The notes below the pieces were generated by a model. It was not told the origin of the DNA, ran no database searches, and worked only from the letters and a program-made list of their open reading frames with translations. From Chitinophagales bacterium (GTDB taxonomy: Bacteria; Bacteroidota; Bacteroidia; Chitinophagales; Saprospiraceae), in assembly GCA_013297745.1 (NCBI GenBank), contig JAAFIM010000001.1:1-64000 (forward strand): a stretch of 64,000 nt of DNA, read 5' to 3'. Shown piece by piece: positions 34,911 through 44,469 of this stretch (positions are counted from its first letter, which is position 1; the number at the start of each line of letters is the position of its first letter). Both the position numbers and the translations under genes were made by a program.

Positions 34911-36689
34911 ATGAAAATAACTTGGCGAAATTTTAGCAAAATAGCTTTATTCTCTTTAATTGCTTTTGGTACTCAATCTTGCGGTGGTAGTCAAAATAAT
35001 ACCAATACCGAAAAAAATACAAAAGATACGGTAGCTAGCGTAATCATTCACAATTTAGGAGACCCTGACAAACTCAACCCACTGACCTCCAGTAGCGCAG
35101 ACGCAACTTATATCCAAAGTCAAATTTTTTCAAGCTTATTGGTTTATGACCCAGCTACCTTAGAATTGGCGCCTTATATGGCGGTAAGTATGCCCAAAAT
35201 TACAGAAATCAACGAGGGCGAATTTGCTGGTGGTATGTCTATTGAGTTTGAAATTGACCCAGCAGCTACTTGGGATAACGGAAAACCCATAACAGCAGAA
35301 GATTATGTTTTTACCATCAAAGCGGTCAAAAATCCGAAAACAAACGCAGCTCCCCAACGCCCCTATTTAGATTTTATAGATAAAATTGATATAGATGCCA
35401 ATAATCCGAAAAAATTTACCATCTTTTCTAGAGAGCGGTATTTTTTGGCAGAAAGCAGCGCGGGCGGCATCAGCATTTTGCCCGAATACGTATATGATAG
35501 CCTGCAATTGATGCGCAAATTTACTATAGAAGAATTGGACAATCCCAAAAATATGGAACGTTTGTCTATCAACGACGATATTAGCCGCTTTGCTGATATT
35601 TTTAACAGCAATAAATTTGACCGCGATGTGGTTGTGGGTTCTGGTCCTTACACCTTCAAAAAATGGGAAACTGGCCAATTTATCACCTTAGAACGCAAAG
35701 CGAGTTGGTGGGGCGATAAATCTAAAAATGCCTTAGTCAAAGCATACGCGCCCTCAATTACCTACAAAATGATAACAGACCAAAAAACTGCCATTACTCA
35801 AATGGAAAATGAAGATTTGGATGTTATGGCGAGTATCAAACCCGACGATTTTGTAGATTTGAAAGAGAAAAAAGACTTTAGCCGCAAATTTGATTTAAGC
35901 ACGCCTGACCAATTTGCTTATGCTTATCTTGGATTTAATACCAAAATATCTAAATTAGCAGACAAAAGAGTACGCCGCGCTATAGCCCACTTGGTCAATC
36001 GCGATGATATTATTGAAAGCCTATACAAAGGATTGGCGGTAAAAACCAACTCTCCTATCAATCCCAAAAAACCTTATTACGACAAAACTTTGCCCAATAT
36101 AGACTTTGACCCGCAAAAAGCCCAAGCCTTATTGGCAGAAGCTGGCTGGAAAGATACAGATGGCGACGGTATTTTGGATAAAACCGTCAATGGCAAAAAA
36201 GAAACTATGACGCTTAGCTACAAATATAACAATGGCAATAATATACGCAAAAACATTGGCGTACTGTTGAAAGAAGAAGCCAAACGCGTAGGGGTAATCA
36301 TTAATATAGAGGCTCGCGAATGGACAGTATTTTTGGAGGATAACAAAAAACGCGATTTTGAACTTGTATCTTTGGCTTGGGTACAAAGTCCTTCTTTAGA
36401 TGATTTAAAACAAATTTGGCATACCAGCGCTGATAGCCCTGAAGGCTCCAACCGCGTAGGATTTGGGAATAAAGAAAGTGATGCGCTTATCGATAAAATT
36501 CGTGTTACCTTAAATACAACTGAAAGAGACAGTATGTACAAAAAAATTCAACAAATCATCCACGAAGAACAGCCTTATGTGTTTTTGTGCGTACCAAGTG
36601 AGCGCATCAGCATACACAAACGTTTTCAAGGTCGCGAAACCTCAGCCGCACGCCCAGGATATAGCCCGCATATGTTGCAATTGAAATAA
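34911..36689 (+). CDS. Peptide ABC transporter substrate-binding lipoprotein
   Basis: This 592-aa DppA/OppA-type (SBP_bac_5) protein captures oligopeptides outside the inner membrane. The lipoprotein signal (about 1-24) ends FGTQSCGG. Family landmarks are LNPLTSSSADATYIQSQIFSSL, ATWDNGKPITAEDYVFTIKAVK, VVGSGPYTFKKWE, AYLGFNTKI...DKRVRRAIAHLVNRD, INPKKPYYD, and a late RDFELVSLAWVQSP. The permease and ATPase genes are not adjacent, so it must work with components encoded elsewhere. A solid terminator follows. Confidence 0.95.
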   Translation: MKITWRNFSKIALFSLIAFGTQSCGGSQNNTNTEKNTKDTVASVIIHNLGDPDKLNPLTSSSADATYIQSQIFSSLLVYDPATLELAPYMAVSMPKITEINEGEFAGGMSIEFEIDPAATWDNGKPITAEDYVFTIKAVKNPKTNAAPQRPYLDFIDKIDIDANNPKKFTIFSRERYFLAESSAGGISILPEYVYDSLQLMRKFTIEELDNPKNMERLSINDDISRFADIFNSNKFDRDVVVGSGPYTFKKWETGQFITLERKASWWGDKSKNALVKAYAPSITYKMITDQKTAITQMENEDLDVMASIKPDDFVDLKEKKDFSRKFDLSTPDQFAYAYLGFNTKISKLADKRVRRAIAHLVNRDDIIESLYKGLAVKTNSPINPKKPYYDKTLPNIDFDPQKAQALLAEAGWKDTDGDGILDKTVNGKKETMTLSYKYNNGNNIRKNIGVLLKEEAKRVGVIINIEAREWTVFLEDNKKRDFELVSLAWVQSPSLDDLKQIWHTSADSPEGSNRVGFGNKESDALIDKIRVTLNTTERDSMYKKIQQIIHEEQPYVFLCVPSERISIHKRFQGRETSAARPGYSPHMLQLK

Positions 36690-36713
36690 TAAAACGCTGT
36701 TTTTCAGCTATCC

Positions 36714-36753
36714 AAACGGCAATAAGTTCAACTTGTTGCCGTTTTTTTTATCC
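36714..36753 (+). terminator. Terminator after substrate-binding protein gene
   Basis: AACGGCAATAAGTT and AACTTGTTGCCGTT arms followed by a run of Ts. Confidence 0.85.
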
Positions 36754-36771
36754 ATTTTTATCCCTTTTTTT

Positions 36772-37920
36772 ATGAAAAATATCTTATATCTCGCCGATTG
36801 CAACCTTATCCACGATTTGAAATGGATTAGCTTTTTTTCTACACAAACTACTAAATATCAATGTTTTGTAATTATACGCCAAGCACACGCCAAACAAATT
36901 GACAAAGAAAAATTGGCGATTGTCCAAGCAAAATATAATTTTAAAGTGGTTGGTATTATCAACGATTTTTCGGTAGCGCGTTTTTGGCAAAATTTCAAAC
37001 AAAAAAATATCATACAACAAGCTATAAAAGATTATAAAATAGATATTTTTCACATTTTTTACGCCGAACCCAACGCTTTATGGGCAAATTTTAACTATAA
37101 TTGTAAAACTATATTAACTACACGCGGCACGGACGTGTTGAAAACTATCCCAGAGTTTTTTAATAAAAAAAATATATTAGCTAAATTGGTTAGTTATTTT
37201 TATAAACGAGCTTTTAGCCGCTTTGATGCTATCATCAGCACTTCAACCCAACAGATACAATCTATTGAAAATCATTTAGTTAAAACCAAAAAAATACAAC
37301 TTATTCGCACTGGTGTAGATGTAGATAAGATATTAAATAATAACCCAAATCACTCATTAGAAACCTTATTAAATAAAAAATATATACTATTTCCGCGCAA
37401 TATGCGACCTATTTATAACCACGAATTTGCTATAAATAGCCTTTTATTAACTAATAAAGAGATAAAAGATAATTATACGGTTGTATTTGTGGATAAAAAT
37501 GCTCAAGATAAAAATTATGTATCTAAAATAGATAATTTATTAGCTCATTCGGGTTTAAATTATTTATTTTTGGATGCAGTAAGCCAAGATATTTTATTTG
37601 AATTATATAAAAAAGCCGCTTTGGTGGTAATGTGTCCGCTTTCTGACGGTACGCCCGTGTCCGCTATAGAGGCTATGGTTTGCAAAACGCCGCTTATTTT
37701 GCCCCCTTTGGCTTATGATAAGGATATTTTTAGCAATGGAGAGGTTTTTTTGCTCGCAAATTGGGAAGAAAAAAATTTAGCTACAGCTATTGAAGATATT
37801 TTAACCCAAAAAATAAAATTAAATACCAACTTAGCACAACAAAAAGCTATTTTATTAGCTAATAGACAAACCGAAATGGAGAAATTAGCGGCTATTTATG
37901 CACAAATTTTAGGATGTTAG
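36772..37920 (+). CDS. Glycosyltransferase, GT4/GT1-like (GT-B fold)
   Basis: A 382-aa glycosyltransferase of the GT-B type. The start at 36772 gives MKNILYLADCNLIHDLKW. The N-terminal half has LTTRGTDVLK and FDAIISTSTQQIQSIE, typical of donor/acceptor domain boundaries. The C-terminal half holds LIRTGVDVDKI, KYILFPRNMRPIYNHE, and the nucleotide-sugar site LVVMCPLSDGTPVSAIEAMVCKTPLIL with the E-x7-E-like pattern. It is the first of three glycosyltransferase genes in a row. It is separated from the second by a 212-bp tandem-repeat region. Confidence 0.9.
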   Translation: MKNILYLADCNLIHDLKWISFFSTQTTKYQCFVIIRQAHAKQIDKEKLAIVQAKYNFKVVGIINDFSVARFWQNFKQKNIIQQAIKDYKIDIFHIFYAEPNALWANFNYNCKTILTTRGTDVLKTIPEFFNKKNILAKLVSYFYKRAFSRFDAIISTSTQQIQSIENHLVKTKKIQLIRTGVDVDKILNNNPNHSLETLLNKKYILFPRNMRPIYNHEFAINSLLLTNKEIKDNYTVVFVDKNAQDKNYVSKIDNLLAHSGLNYLFLDAVSQDILFELYKKAALVVMCPLSDGTPVSAIEAMVCKTPLILPPLAYDKDIFSNGEVFLLANWEEKNLATAIEDILTQKIKLNTNLAQQKAILLANRQTEMEKLAAIYAQILGC

Positions 37921-38110
37921 GATTTGAGGAAGTTAAGATTTGAGGAAGTTAAGATTTGAGGATATTAGGAAGTTAGGACTTAAGCGCACTCACATCCTAA
38001 TGCCTTGGCATCCTAATATCCTAATATCTTAGCATCCTGATATCCTAATATTTTAAAATCCTAACTTCCTAATATCCTAACTTCCTAATATCCTAACTTC
38101 CTAATATCCT
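37921..38110. repeat. 16-bp minisatellite with opposing arms
   Basis: The left part has two copies of GATTTGAGGAAGTTAA (37921-37952) and a third degenerate one. The right part has three perfect copies of TCCTAACTTCCTAATA (38059-38106). The two arms are complementary in large part (AGGAAGTTAGGA against TCCTAACTTCCT), so the region can fold into a long hairpin. In between are degenerate ATCCTAAT-type 7-8-mers. Confidence 0.9.
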
Positions 38111-38132
38111 CAAACCCTAACATCCTCACAAT

Positions 38133-39224
38133 ATGGAATTTATCAACAAAACAATACTAATTATAAGCCCCGAAGCGTGGGGAATTAGCTTTGTATCCAA
38201 GCATCATTACGCGCAAGAATTGGCTAAAAAAGGGAATAAAGTTTATTTTTTGAACCCACCCAGCGATAAAAACGAACTGTTAAAAATAAGCGATAATTTA
38301 CACGTTATCAATTATAAAAATATATTCAGAGGTAGTAATAAATTACCGATATTTTTAAAAAATATAGTACATAAATGGCAAATTAAGCGCATTTATAAGC
38401 TAATTAAATTAGATAAAATAGATATTATTTGGAGTTTTGACCCGTTTAGGTTTCAAAATTTAAACTTATGGCAAGCTACTAAAAAAATATACCATTCTGT
38501 AGATATACACGCTACCGATTTGGAGTACGAAATTGCCAATTCAGCCGATTTAGTGCTGGCTAATACAGATAATATATTAACAAAATTAAAAAATATAAAC
38601 CGACCTAAATACAAAATAAATCACGGTTTAGCTGCGCATTTTTTGCAAGAAATTGGCGATAATTTTGAATTAGCTGGACGCCCCGCAAGGATAAAAGTGG
38701 GTTATGTGGGCAATTTATTTATGCAAGCTATAGATAAAAATAGCTGTTTGGAGTTGATAAAAAATAATCCCAATATAGATTTTTATTTTATCGGAGCTAA
38801 CAAAAGTGCAGAAAATAACCTTTCTACGCGCCAAAGTAGCGATTTTATAACCGAATTAGATACACAAAATAATGTTATTTTATTGGGTGCAAAACCTTCA
38901 GCCGAACTGCCCGCTATTATGCAAAATTTTGATTTATTTTTATTCTGTTATCAAGACAATCCGCCGATTATTGACAATCCGCACAAAATTTTGGAATATC
39001 TAAGCACGGGCAAAACTATAGTAGCGACTTATATCGACGAATACAAAGACAAAACTAATTTGCTACAAATGTGCAAAAAAAACAGCGAATTATTGGCTTT
39101 ATTCCAAAAAACGGTAGAAAATTTGGATTATTACAACAGCAACGAAACGCAAACTTTGCGCAAAAATTACGCTATTGAAAATACTTACAGCAACCAAATC
39201 AAAAAAATAGAAAGTTTATTATGA
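38133..39224 (+). CDS. Glycosyltransferase, GT4-like
   Basis: This 363-aa GT-B enzyme starts MEFINKTILIISPEAWGISFVSKHHYAQELAKKGNKVYFLNP, an N-terminal Rossmann-like half that recognises an acceptor. The second half has IKVGYVGNLFMQAIDKN, IDFYFIGANK, NNVILLGAKPSAELPAIMQNFDLFLFCYQ and DNPHKILEYLSTGKTIVAT, typical of the nucleotide-sugar site. It overlaps the next gene by 4 bp (ATGA), so the two are translationally coupled. Confidence 0.92.
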   Translation: MEFINKTILIISPEAWGISFVSKHHYAQELAKKGNKVYFLNPPSDKNELLKISDNLHVINYKNIFRGSNKLPIFLKNIVHKWQIKRIYKLIKLDKIDIIWSFDPFRFQNLNLWQATKKIYHSVDIHATDLEYEIANSADLVLANTDNILTKLKNINRPKYKINHGLAAHFLQEIGDNFELAGRPARIKVGYVGNLFMQAIDKNSCLELIKNNPNIDFYFIGANKSAENNLSTRQSSDFITELDTQNNVILLGAKPSAELPAIMQNFDLFLFCYQDNPPIIDNPHKILEYLSTGKTIVATYIDEYKDKTNLLQMCKKNSELLALFQKTVENLDYYNSNETQTLRKNYAIENTYSNQIKKIESLL

Positions 39225-40051
39225 TGCCCAATATGCCTTTAGTTTCGCTATTAATGGCTGCCTACAACGCAGAAAAATACATATCCGAAGCCATTTTATC
39301 CGCTCTCCAGCAATCTTACCCCAATATAGAATTGTTGATAATCAACGACGGCAGCAGCGACCGAACCGAAGAGATAATTTTATCTTTCGGGAGCGAAAAA
39401 ATACGCTATTTTAGCCAAGAAAACAAAGGCGTAGCAGCAGCAAGAAATGTACTATTGGCAGCTATGCAAGGCGATTATTTTATGATATTTGACGCAGACG
39501 ATATTTTGCCCAAAGGCAGCATTTTGAACCGAATGAATGTATTTTATGCTGATAAAAACGTATATTTTGTGGACGGAATAGTAACGCGTAAAACGGCTGA
39601 TTTACAACAAGTTGTAGAGGTTTGTCAACCAAATTACAGGGGAAATCCACACCAAAATTTGATGCGATTGGATACGCGCTGTTTTTCTGTTCCCGCTTGG
39701 CTGATACGGCGCGAAAAGGGCAAAAATTATCAAATGCAAGTCAATATGAGCCACGCCGAAGACTTGTTATTTTATGTAGAAATTAGCCAAAATGCCAATT
39801 ATTTGTATGATTATATAAACGAAGAGATTTTATACTATCGCATACACGAAAATATGGCTATGAAAAAATTAGAACCTTTAGAACGAGGTTATTTAGATTT
39901 TTATAAAAGCTTAAAAAATTATAAAACGGCTAATTTGAGTATTTTTTTATACTTAAAATATAAAATAGCACGGATTATGTTTTTATCTTATTTGAGAAAT
40001 AAAGAAATAAAAAAAGCTATCCGCGCATTATGGCGAATAGCTTGGGTATAA
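39221..40051 (+). CDS. Glycosyltransferase family 2
   Basis: A 276-aa GT-A enzyme. The N-terminal MPLVSLLMAAYNAEKYISEAILSALQQSYPNIELLIINDGSSDRT is the classical GT2 start. NKGVAAARN and the DxD motif FDADDILP follow. The middle has VNMSHAEDLLFYVEIS, holding the ED-type catalytic motif, and a helical tail ends the protein. It overlaps the GT4 gene by 4 bp. The three genes at 36772-40051 look like one glycan-synthesis unit of unknown product. Confidence 0.93.
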   Translation: MMPNMPLVSLLMAAYNAEKYISEAILSALQQSYPNIELLIINDGSSDRTEEIILSFGSEKIRYFSQENKGVAAARNVLLAAMQGDYFMIFDADDILPKGSILNRMNVFYADKNVYFVDGIVTRKTADLQQVVEVCQPNYRGNPHQNLMRLDTRCFSVPAWLIRREKGKNYQMQVNMSHAEDLLFYVEISQNANYLYDYINEEILYYRIHENMAMKKLEPLERGYLDFYKSLKNYKTANLSIFLYLKYKIARIMFLSYLRNKEIKKAIRALWRIAWV

Positions 40052-40071
40052 TTTTGTTGATTTTCAGCAAA

Positions 40072-40749
40072 TTAAGGATTATATTTGCTAATGCGTTGGG
40101 TGCGGATAATGGCGCGTTGGCTATCCAACATTCTCACCATATACATACCTTTGGGCAGGTTGGAAACATCAAATTTTTGGGCAGAAGTGCTCACTACAAA
40201 CTCGTCAATTTTGCGCCCCATTACGTTGAAAATTTCTAAATGCTTAACCACATTATCATCATCTTCCAACATAATATACTCAACGGCAGGATTGGGATAA
40301 ATACGCTGTGGGTTGGTTTTATTGTTGGAAAAACTATTTTGAGCAGAAGCGGTAAAATTAGCCGAAATCTCTGTTTGAGTTCTATTTTGGGCTTCATAAA
40401 TTTGAATTTCCACGTTGCCTATCCCCTCTTGTCCGTTGGGATTGAAAATAACGCGAAAATTATTCAGTGTTTCGTTGGGCGCTAAACTAAAAGCTACAGT
40501 TTTGCCCTCCAAAGTATGGCAAGTTTTGTCACAAACCTGAATACTCCAGCCTGACGGTAAATTGGTTCTATCAATATCCCAACGCAAATCTAAATTGCGG
40601 TTGCTGTTGTTCTTAATGCTAACCAGCGAAGCAATTTCCTGCTGCGCCGCCCCCTGCGCGCTGCTAAAAGACGAAGAAAGGCTGAAATTTTGTGCCTTTG
40701 CGCCCAAATGAAGTACAACAAAAAGGAAAATTAGTAATTTTTGAATCAT
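40072..40749 (-). CDS. Small T9SS type A sorting domain protein
   Basis: A 225-aa secreted protein with signal peptide MIQKLLIFLFVVLHLGAKAQ. Residues 21-140 are a beta-sandwich-like region (SLVSIKNNSNRNLDLRWDID, SIQVCDKTCHTLEGKTVAFSLAPNETLNNFRVIFNPNG), similar to Ig-like or DUF-type carriers. The end is a T9SS tail (IYPNPAVEYIMLEDDD ... LPKGMYMVRMLDSQ). It lies 22 bp downstream of the ATP-grasp gene and is likely cotranscribed. Confidence 0.88.
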   Translation of the reverse strand: MIQKLLIFLFVVLHLGAKAQNFSLSSSFSSAQGAAQQEIASLVSIKNNSNRNLDLRWDIDRTNLPSGWSIQVCDKTCHTLEGKTVAFSLAPNETLNNFRVIFNPNGQEGIGNVEIQIYEAQNRTQTEISANFTASAQNSFSNNKTNPQRIYPNPAVEYIMLEDDDNVVKHLEIFNVMGRKIDEFVVSTSAQKFDVSNLPKGMYMVRMLDSQRAIIRTQRISKYNP

Positions 40750-40771
40750 AGAAAATATATTTTTAGGTGAG

Positions 40772-41506
40772 TTAAAAGTTACAATAATCTGTAGTTTGGG
40801 TTAATTCTGCCCAGCGTGCCGACAATAATTTGGCATAATCCAAAGGAAATAATCCATAACAACCCAACGAATAACCGTCGTTGGCTTCCACCAGCAGCGT
40901 TTCGCCTTTGGAATTAAGCCCAAAATCCAAAGCATAAGCAGCGGGCGCGGATTGAAACGCTTTTACCGCATTTTCTATAATTTGGTAATCAAAATGCAGC
41001 CGCCAATTGCCTTTGTAAGGACGCACATCTTTTATACGCCCATAAGTAACGAAACAACGCCATTCGGACACAAACTCCACAGGCTCAGAACACCAAACTT
41101 CTGTATCATATAATTGATGCCCACAACCAACCAAATCTTTTGTACTTTTGACCAAGCGCCCAGTAAATTTTTTGGTGGTAACCGCAGGTTTTATAAAAAC
41201 GTTCCAACTATCAGGGTTATTGGCTATAGTATCAACAGTGGATTTCCAAATTTTTCTACCCAAAAAAGGCAATAACTCTTCAGGATAATCAAAAGGCGCA
41301 GGCGGCTCAATTCCCAATCGGCTCAATCCATTTCGGAACATCTGAATGCTTGCCACTAACAATTCATCGCGTTGATGGTTTTCAATCTGCTCTAAATGTT
41401 GAAAATAGCGAATTTCCCAACCCATATCTTGCAAACCAGTCAGCGCTTGAAAAAAATTGACACTTGCACATTGTTGCGCTGAATTTTGTTCTATGTAGGC
41501 AATCAT
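40772..41506 (-). CDS. ATP-grasp domain protein (DUF4343-like)
   Basis: The 244-aa protein resembles ATP-grasp ligase-like proteins of the DUF4343 type. It has an N-terminal Rossmann-like part, then FIKPAVTTKKFTGRLVKS (ATP-binding Lys), VEFVSEWRCFVTYGRIKDVRPYKG, and ALDFGLNSKGETLLVEANDGYSLG, where the Glu/Asn bind metal. Such enzymes join a carboxylate to an amine. The substrate is unknown. The start at 41506 (MIAYIEQNS) was chosen because the upstream in-frame TTG lies inside the TACCTTTG box at 41540-41547. Confidence 0.85.
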   Translation of the reverse strand: MIAYIEQNSAQQCASVNFFQALTGLQDMGWEIRYFQHLEQIENHQRDELLVASIQMFRNGLSRLGIEPPAPFDYPEELLPFLGRKIWKSTVDTIANNPDSWNVFIKPAVTTKKFTGRLVKSTKDLVGCGHQLYDTEVWCSEPVEFVSEWRCFVTYGRIKDVRPYKGNWRLHFDYQIIENAVKAFQSAPAAYALDFGLNSKGETLLVEANDGYSLGCYGLFPLDYAKLLSARWAELTQTTDYCNF

Positions 41507-41814
41507 AATATATAAATAAAGGTTTAGCAAAAATCGTGTCAAAGGTAAAACTTTTTCGCAAAAAAATTACTTTTGGGCTAGTTTTTTAACAATATTTTGA
41601 CTAAAATAATACTTTTTTAAAACAAATTTAGATTTTGTAACAAATAAATCCGACCAATATAAAATACCTGCCGAATAAAAAAATGAAAAAAAATAAAAAA
41701 AAATTAGTATTATGATGTACAAATAAAAAAAAGCTGTATCTTGCAGCCGCAAAATAAAATTTTGTCATTCAAACAAATTCTAATTCTTTTTTCTATCAAA
41801 AAAATTGATTTCGT
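41507..41814. other. Divergent AT-rich gap
   Basis: This 308-bp gap has the minus-strand TACCTTTG box for the ATP-grasp gene and, on the plus strand, TATCTTG (41737-41743), which is one T short of TAnnTTTG, before the Omp28-like gene. No gene is seen. Confidence 0.5.
41540..41547 (-). promoter_or_regulatory. -7 box TACCTTTG
   Basis: Exact TAnnTTTG on the minus strand, 34 bp upstream of the ATP-grasp gene start. Confidence 0.7.
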
Positions 41815-43614
41815 ATGAAAAAAATTTCTTTCCTCTCTGCTCTATTTATGGGTGGCTTTGCTCAATTCAGCGATGCCCAAACTTTTGTAGACACACTACC
41901 TGCCAACCGCAATGTGGTGCTACAAGAGTTCACAGGCATTAAGTGTACTTGGTGTCCTGCTGGTCACCTTATAGCCAACAATATGAAAGCTGCTGACCCC
42001 AGCAGAGTAGTTTTGGTGAATATACACGCTGGCGGCTTTGCTGCACCAGCTGATACTACCGAACCAGATTTCCGCAGCACAGTGGGTAGTGCAATTACTA
42101 CTGCTTTTCGCGTTAACAGTTTTCCTGCTGGTGATGTAAATCGACGTGGACGTGAATTTAATGATGGCGATACATTAATAGCTACTGGTCGTACTAGATG
42201 GGACTCTCGTGGTACTGCCGTCAAAGGTTTAAGCTCACCCGTCAATGTAGCTGCGCGCTGTACTATCAACTTAGACAACCGCCAATTGCGTATGACGGTA
42301 CAAGCTTACTACACAGGCAACGGCAACGGAACACAAGACCGCTTCAATGCTTTTATTTTACAAAATCGGGTAGAAGGTCCACAAACAGGAGCTGCCAATA
42401 ACCCTGCACAGATAGCACCAAATGGCAAATACATACACAACCACGCTTTGCGCGCTGCACTTACGCCTACTTGGGGTGATGTGGTAAGCACCAACACACA
42501 AGGTACTTTGTATACCAATCGTTATGTAGCAACTATACCAGCCCGTTATAATAATATACCTGCTTTATTGGGTGATTTAGAAATTGCTGTATTTATGACA
42601 GATAGCTTGCTGGACACTTACACAGGCGATATGGCTGAAATGTATTACGAAACATCTACTCCGCTTAATGTTCAATCTATGAATATAGCAAGCAATGTGG
42701 CTTTGAATACAGCTTGTGGCAATATGGCAGAACCTACTTTGACATTCACCAATATGGGTGCTAATGATATTACTTCTATCAGAGTTCAATACACCAATAA
42801 TGGTGTGGCGCAAACTCCTTACACTGCCAATTTTACCACACCTGTACCAACAGCTGGGCGTGTAGTTGCGAATATACCTCAAGTAGCTTTATCTACTGGT
42901 GCTAATGCTTTGAGCTTCACCGTCACAGAAATCAACGGCACACCTTACACAGGCAACGCTACTGCTTTGAACACAACCATCAACACAGCAAGCGTAGTGA
43001 CTAGTGCTGTAGATAGTCTTATTTTCAACATCACTTTTGACCAGTATCCAGAAGAAGTAGGCTACACACTTACCAATGAAACCACTAATTCTATAATTTC
43101 TAATGTTAGGTTTACCAATGCTATACCTGACAGTGCGGTACGCAGATATGCTTTCCCATTGATAGATGGCAATTGCTATTCTTTCGCGATTACTGATGCA
43201 GCTAGCGACGGTATTTGTTGCGGTTATGGCACTGGTAGCTTCAACCTTATGACTGGCGGCACGACCGTATTGACCTCTACAGGCGCGTATGGCGCAGGCA
43301 CAGGCAATAAATTCAACTGGTCTCGTGTAGTTGGTGTTCAACCTATAGAAGAAGCAGCTCAAGCGGTACGTTTATATCCAAATCCTGTGAAAGAAAATTT
43401 CACTTTGGAGTTTGAATTGGAAGCAGCAGCAGATATGAATATCAGCATCAATAACGCTTTGGGTCAAACCATCCGCGAAATACAAAGCGGCAATATGAGC
43501 GCAGGCAGCCACCAATTGAATATCAACAGCAATGAATTGCCTAATGGCACATATTTTATTACTTTGCGTCAAGATGGCAAAACCAGCACCAAACGCTTTA
43601 ATGTAATGAGATAA
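41815..43614 (+). CDS. T9SS cargo with Omp28-like thioredoxin-fold domain
   Basis: This 599-aa secreted protein has a signal peptide (about 1-21). Residues 25-290 match the Omp28 family: NRNVVLQEFTGIKCTWCPAGHLIANNM, then VVLVNIHAGGFA, FRVNSFPAGDVNRRG and IPARYNNIPALLGDLEIAVFM. The CxxC (CTWC) points to a thioredoxin-like fold. A DUF-type beta domain (about 300-400) and a second one (GICCGYGTGSFNL) follow. The tail (RLYPNPVKENFTLEFELE ... LPNGTYFITLRQDGKTSTKRF) is a T9SS type A domain. A surface adhesin or redox role is possible. Confidence 0.9.
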   Translation: MKKISFLSALFMGGFAQFSDAQTFVDTLPANRNVVLQEFTGIKCTWCPAGHLIANNMKAADPSRVVLVNIHAGGFAAPADTTEPDFRSTVGSAITTAFRVNSFPAGDVNRRGREFNDGDTLIATGRTRWDSRGTAVKGLSSPVNVAARCTINLDNRQLRMTVQAYYTGNGNGTQDRFNAFILQNRVEGPQTGAANNPAQIAPNGKYIHNHALRAALTPTWGDVVSTNTQGTLYTNRYVATIPARYNNIPALLGDLEIAVFMTDSLLDTYTGDMAEMYYETSTPLNVQSMNIASNVALNTACGNMAEPTLTFTNMGANDITSIRVQYTNNGVAQTPYTANFTTPVPTAGRVVANIPQVALSTGANALSFTVTEINGTPYTGNATALNTTINTASVVTSAVDSLIFNITFDQYPEEVGYTLTNETTNSIISNVRFTNAIPDSAVRRYAFPLIDGNCYSFAITDAASDGICCGYGTGSFNLMTGGTTVLTSTGAYGAGTGNKFNWSRVVGVQPIEEAAQAVRLYPNPVKENFTLEFELEAAADMNISINNALGQTIREIQSGNMSAGSHQLNINSNELPNGTYFITLRQDGKTSTKRFNVMR

Positions 43615-43633
43615 TTAGTATTAGAACGATTTT

Positions 43634-43672
43634 AAAACCGCATTTGCCATCCGCGAATGCGGTTTTTTTTAT
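43634..43672 (+). terminator. Terminator after Omp28-like gene
   Basis: AAACCGCATT and AATGCGGTTT arms followed by a run of Ts. Confidence 0.85.
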
Positions 43673-43733
43673 TGGATTTTAAACAAAAATTAAAAATATC
43701 TATTTTATAGGACAGTAATTTATTTTTTTAATG

Positions 43734-43741
43734 TATTTTTG
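43734..43741 (+). promoter_or_regulatory. -7 box TATTTTTG
   Basis: TAnnTTTG match 30 bp before the rhomboid ATG at 43772; the earlier in-frame TTG at 43739 falls in the box. Confidence 0.65.
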
Positions 43742-43771
43742 CAAAAAAATTTTTGTACAATAACCAAAACT

Positions 43772-44410
43772 ATGCTACCGTTACCAGACGTAACCAAAAA
43801 CTTGCTAATCATAAACGTATTAATGTTTTTGGCTCAACTTGCTATACCTCAAGTTACAGAATATCTCTCTATTTATTCGCCTGTATATAGTGATAAATTC
43901 CAACCTTATCAATTGGTAACCTATATGTTTTTGCACAGTCCTTATTCTCTAATGCATATATTTTTTAATATGTTTGCCCTATATAGTTTTGGACGAGACT
44001 TAGAATATAGTCTTGGAGCAAAAAAATTCCTATTGTTATATTTATTTGCTGGCTTGGCTGCTATTGGTTTGCACTTATTGGTACAACATATAGAAATGAG
44101 CCAATGGGTAAATCAAGATGGTTTGGCTCAAGTACAAGCAGACGCCAAAAAACCCACTTTGGGCGCGTCAGGCTCTGTATATGGACTTTTAGCAGCTTTT
44201 GGAATGTTATATCCCAACCGTATGATTATGCTGCTTATTCCCCCTATTCCGTTGAAAGCTAAGTATTTTGTGCTTATATTTGGCGCTTTGGAATTGTTTT
44301 TGGGATTTGAAGGCAGCAGTAAAGGCGTAGCCCATTTTGCCCACGTGGGTGGCGCGGTATTTGCGGCGCTACTCATACTTTGGTGGCGCAAGCAAGGTGA
44401 GCGATTTTAG
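43772..44410 (+). CDS. Rhomboid family intramembrane serine protease
   Basis: A 212-aa six-helix rhomboid that cuts membrane-protein substrates within the bilayer. The start at 43772 (MLPLPDVTKN) follows the promoter box. The first helix is at about residues 11-25. The loop with FLHSPYSLMHIFFNMFALYSFG carries the HxxxN-type motif. The nucleophile is Ser133 in GASGSVYG and the base is His191 in AHFAHVGG. Both catalytic residues are present. A second rhomboid follows after 59 bp and they are likely cotranscribed. Confidence 0.94.
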   Translation: MLPLPDVTKNLLIINVLMFLAQLAIPQVTEYLSIYSPVYSDKFQPYQLVTYMFLHSPYSLMHIFFNMFALYSFGRDLEYSLGAKKFLLLYLFAGLAAIGLHLLVQHIEMSQWVNQDGLAQVQADAKKPTLGASGSVYGLLAAFGMLYPNRMIMLLIPPIPLKAKYFVLIFGALELFLGFEGSSKGVAHFAHVGGAVFAALLILWWRKQGERF

Positions 44411-44469
44411 CACAATGTTTATTCTATTTATACCTATATTTTATTACCAACCCTAAAATTTTTACGGCT

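Noticed and set aside
37921-38110. CRISPR-like array
   Set aside because: Units are 16 bp and adjacent with no spacers; no cas genes.
41507-41542. Longer ATP-grasp protein starting at 41542
   Set aside because: The start would be a TTG inside a TACCTTTG box.
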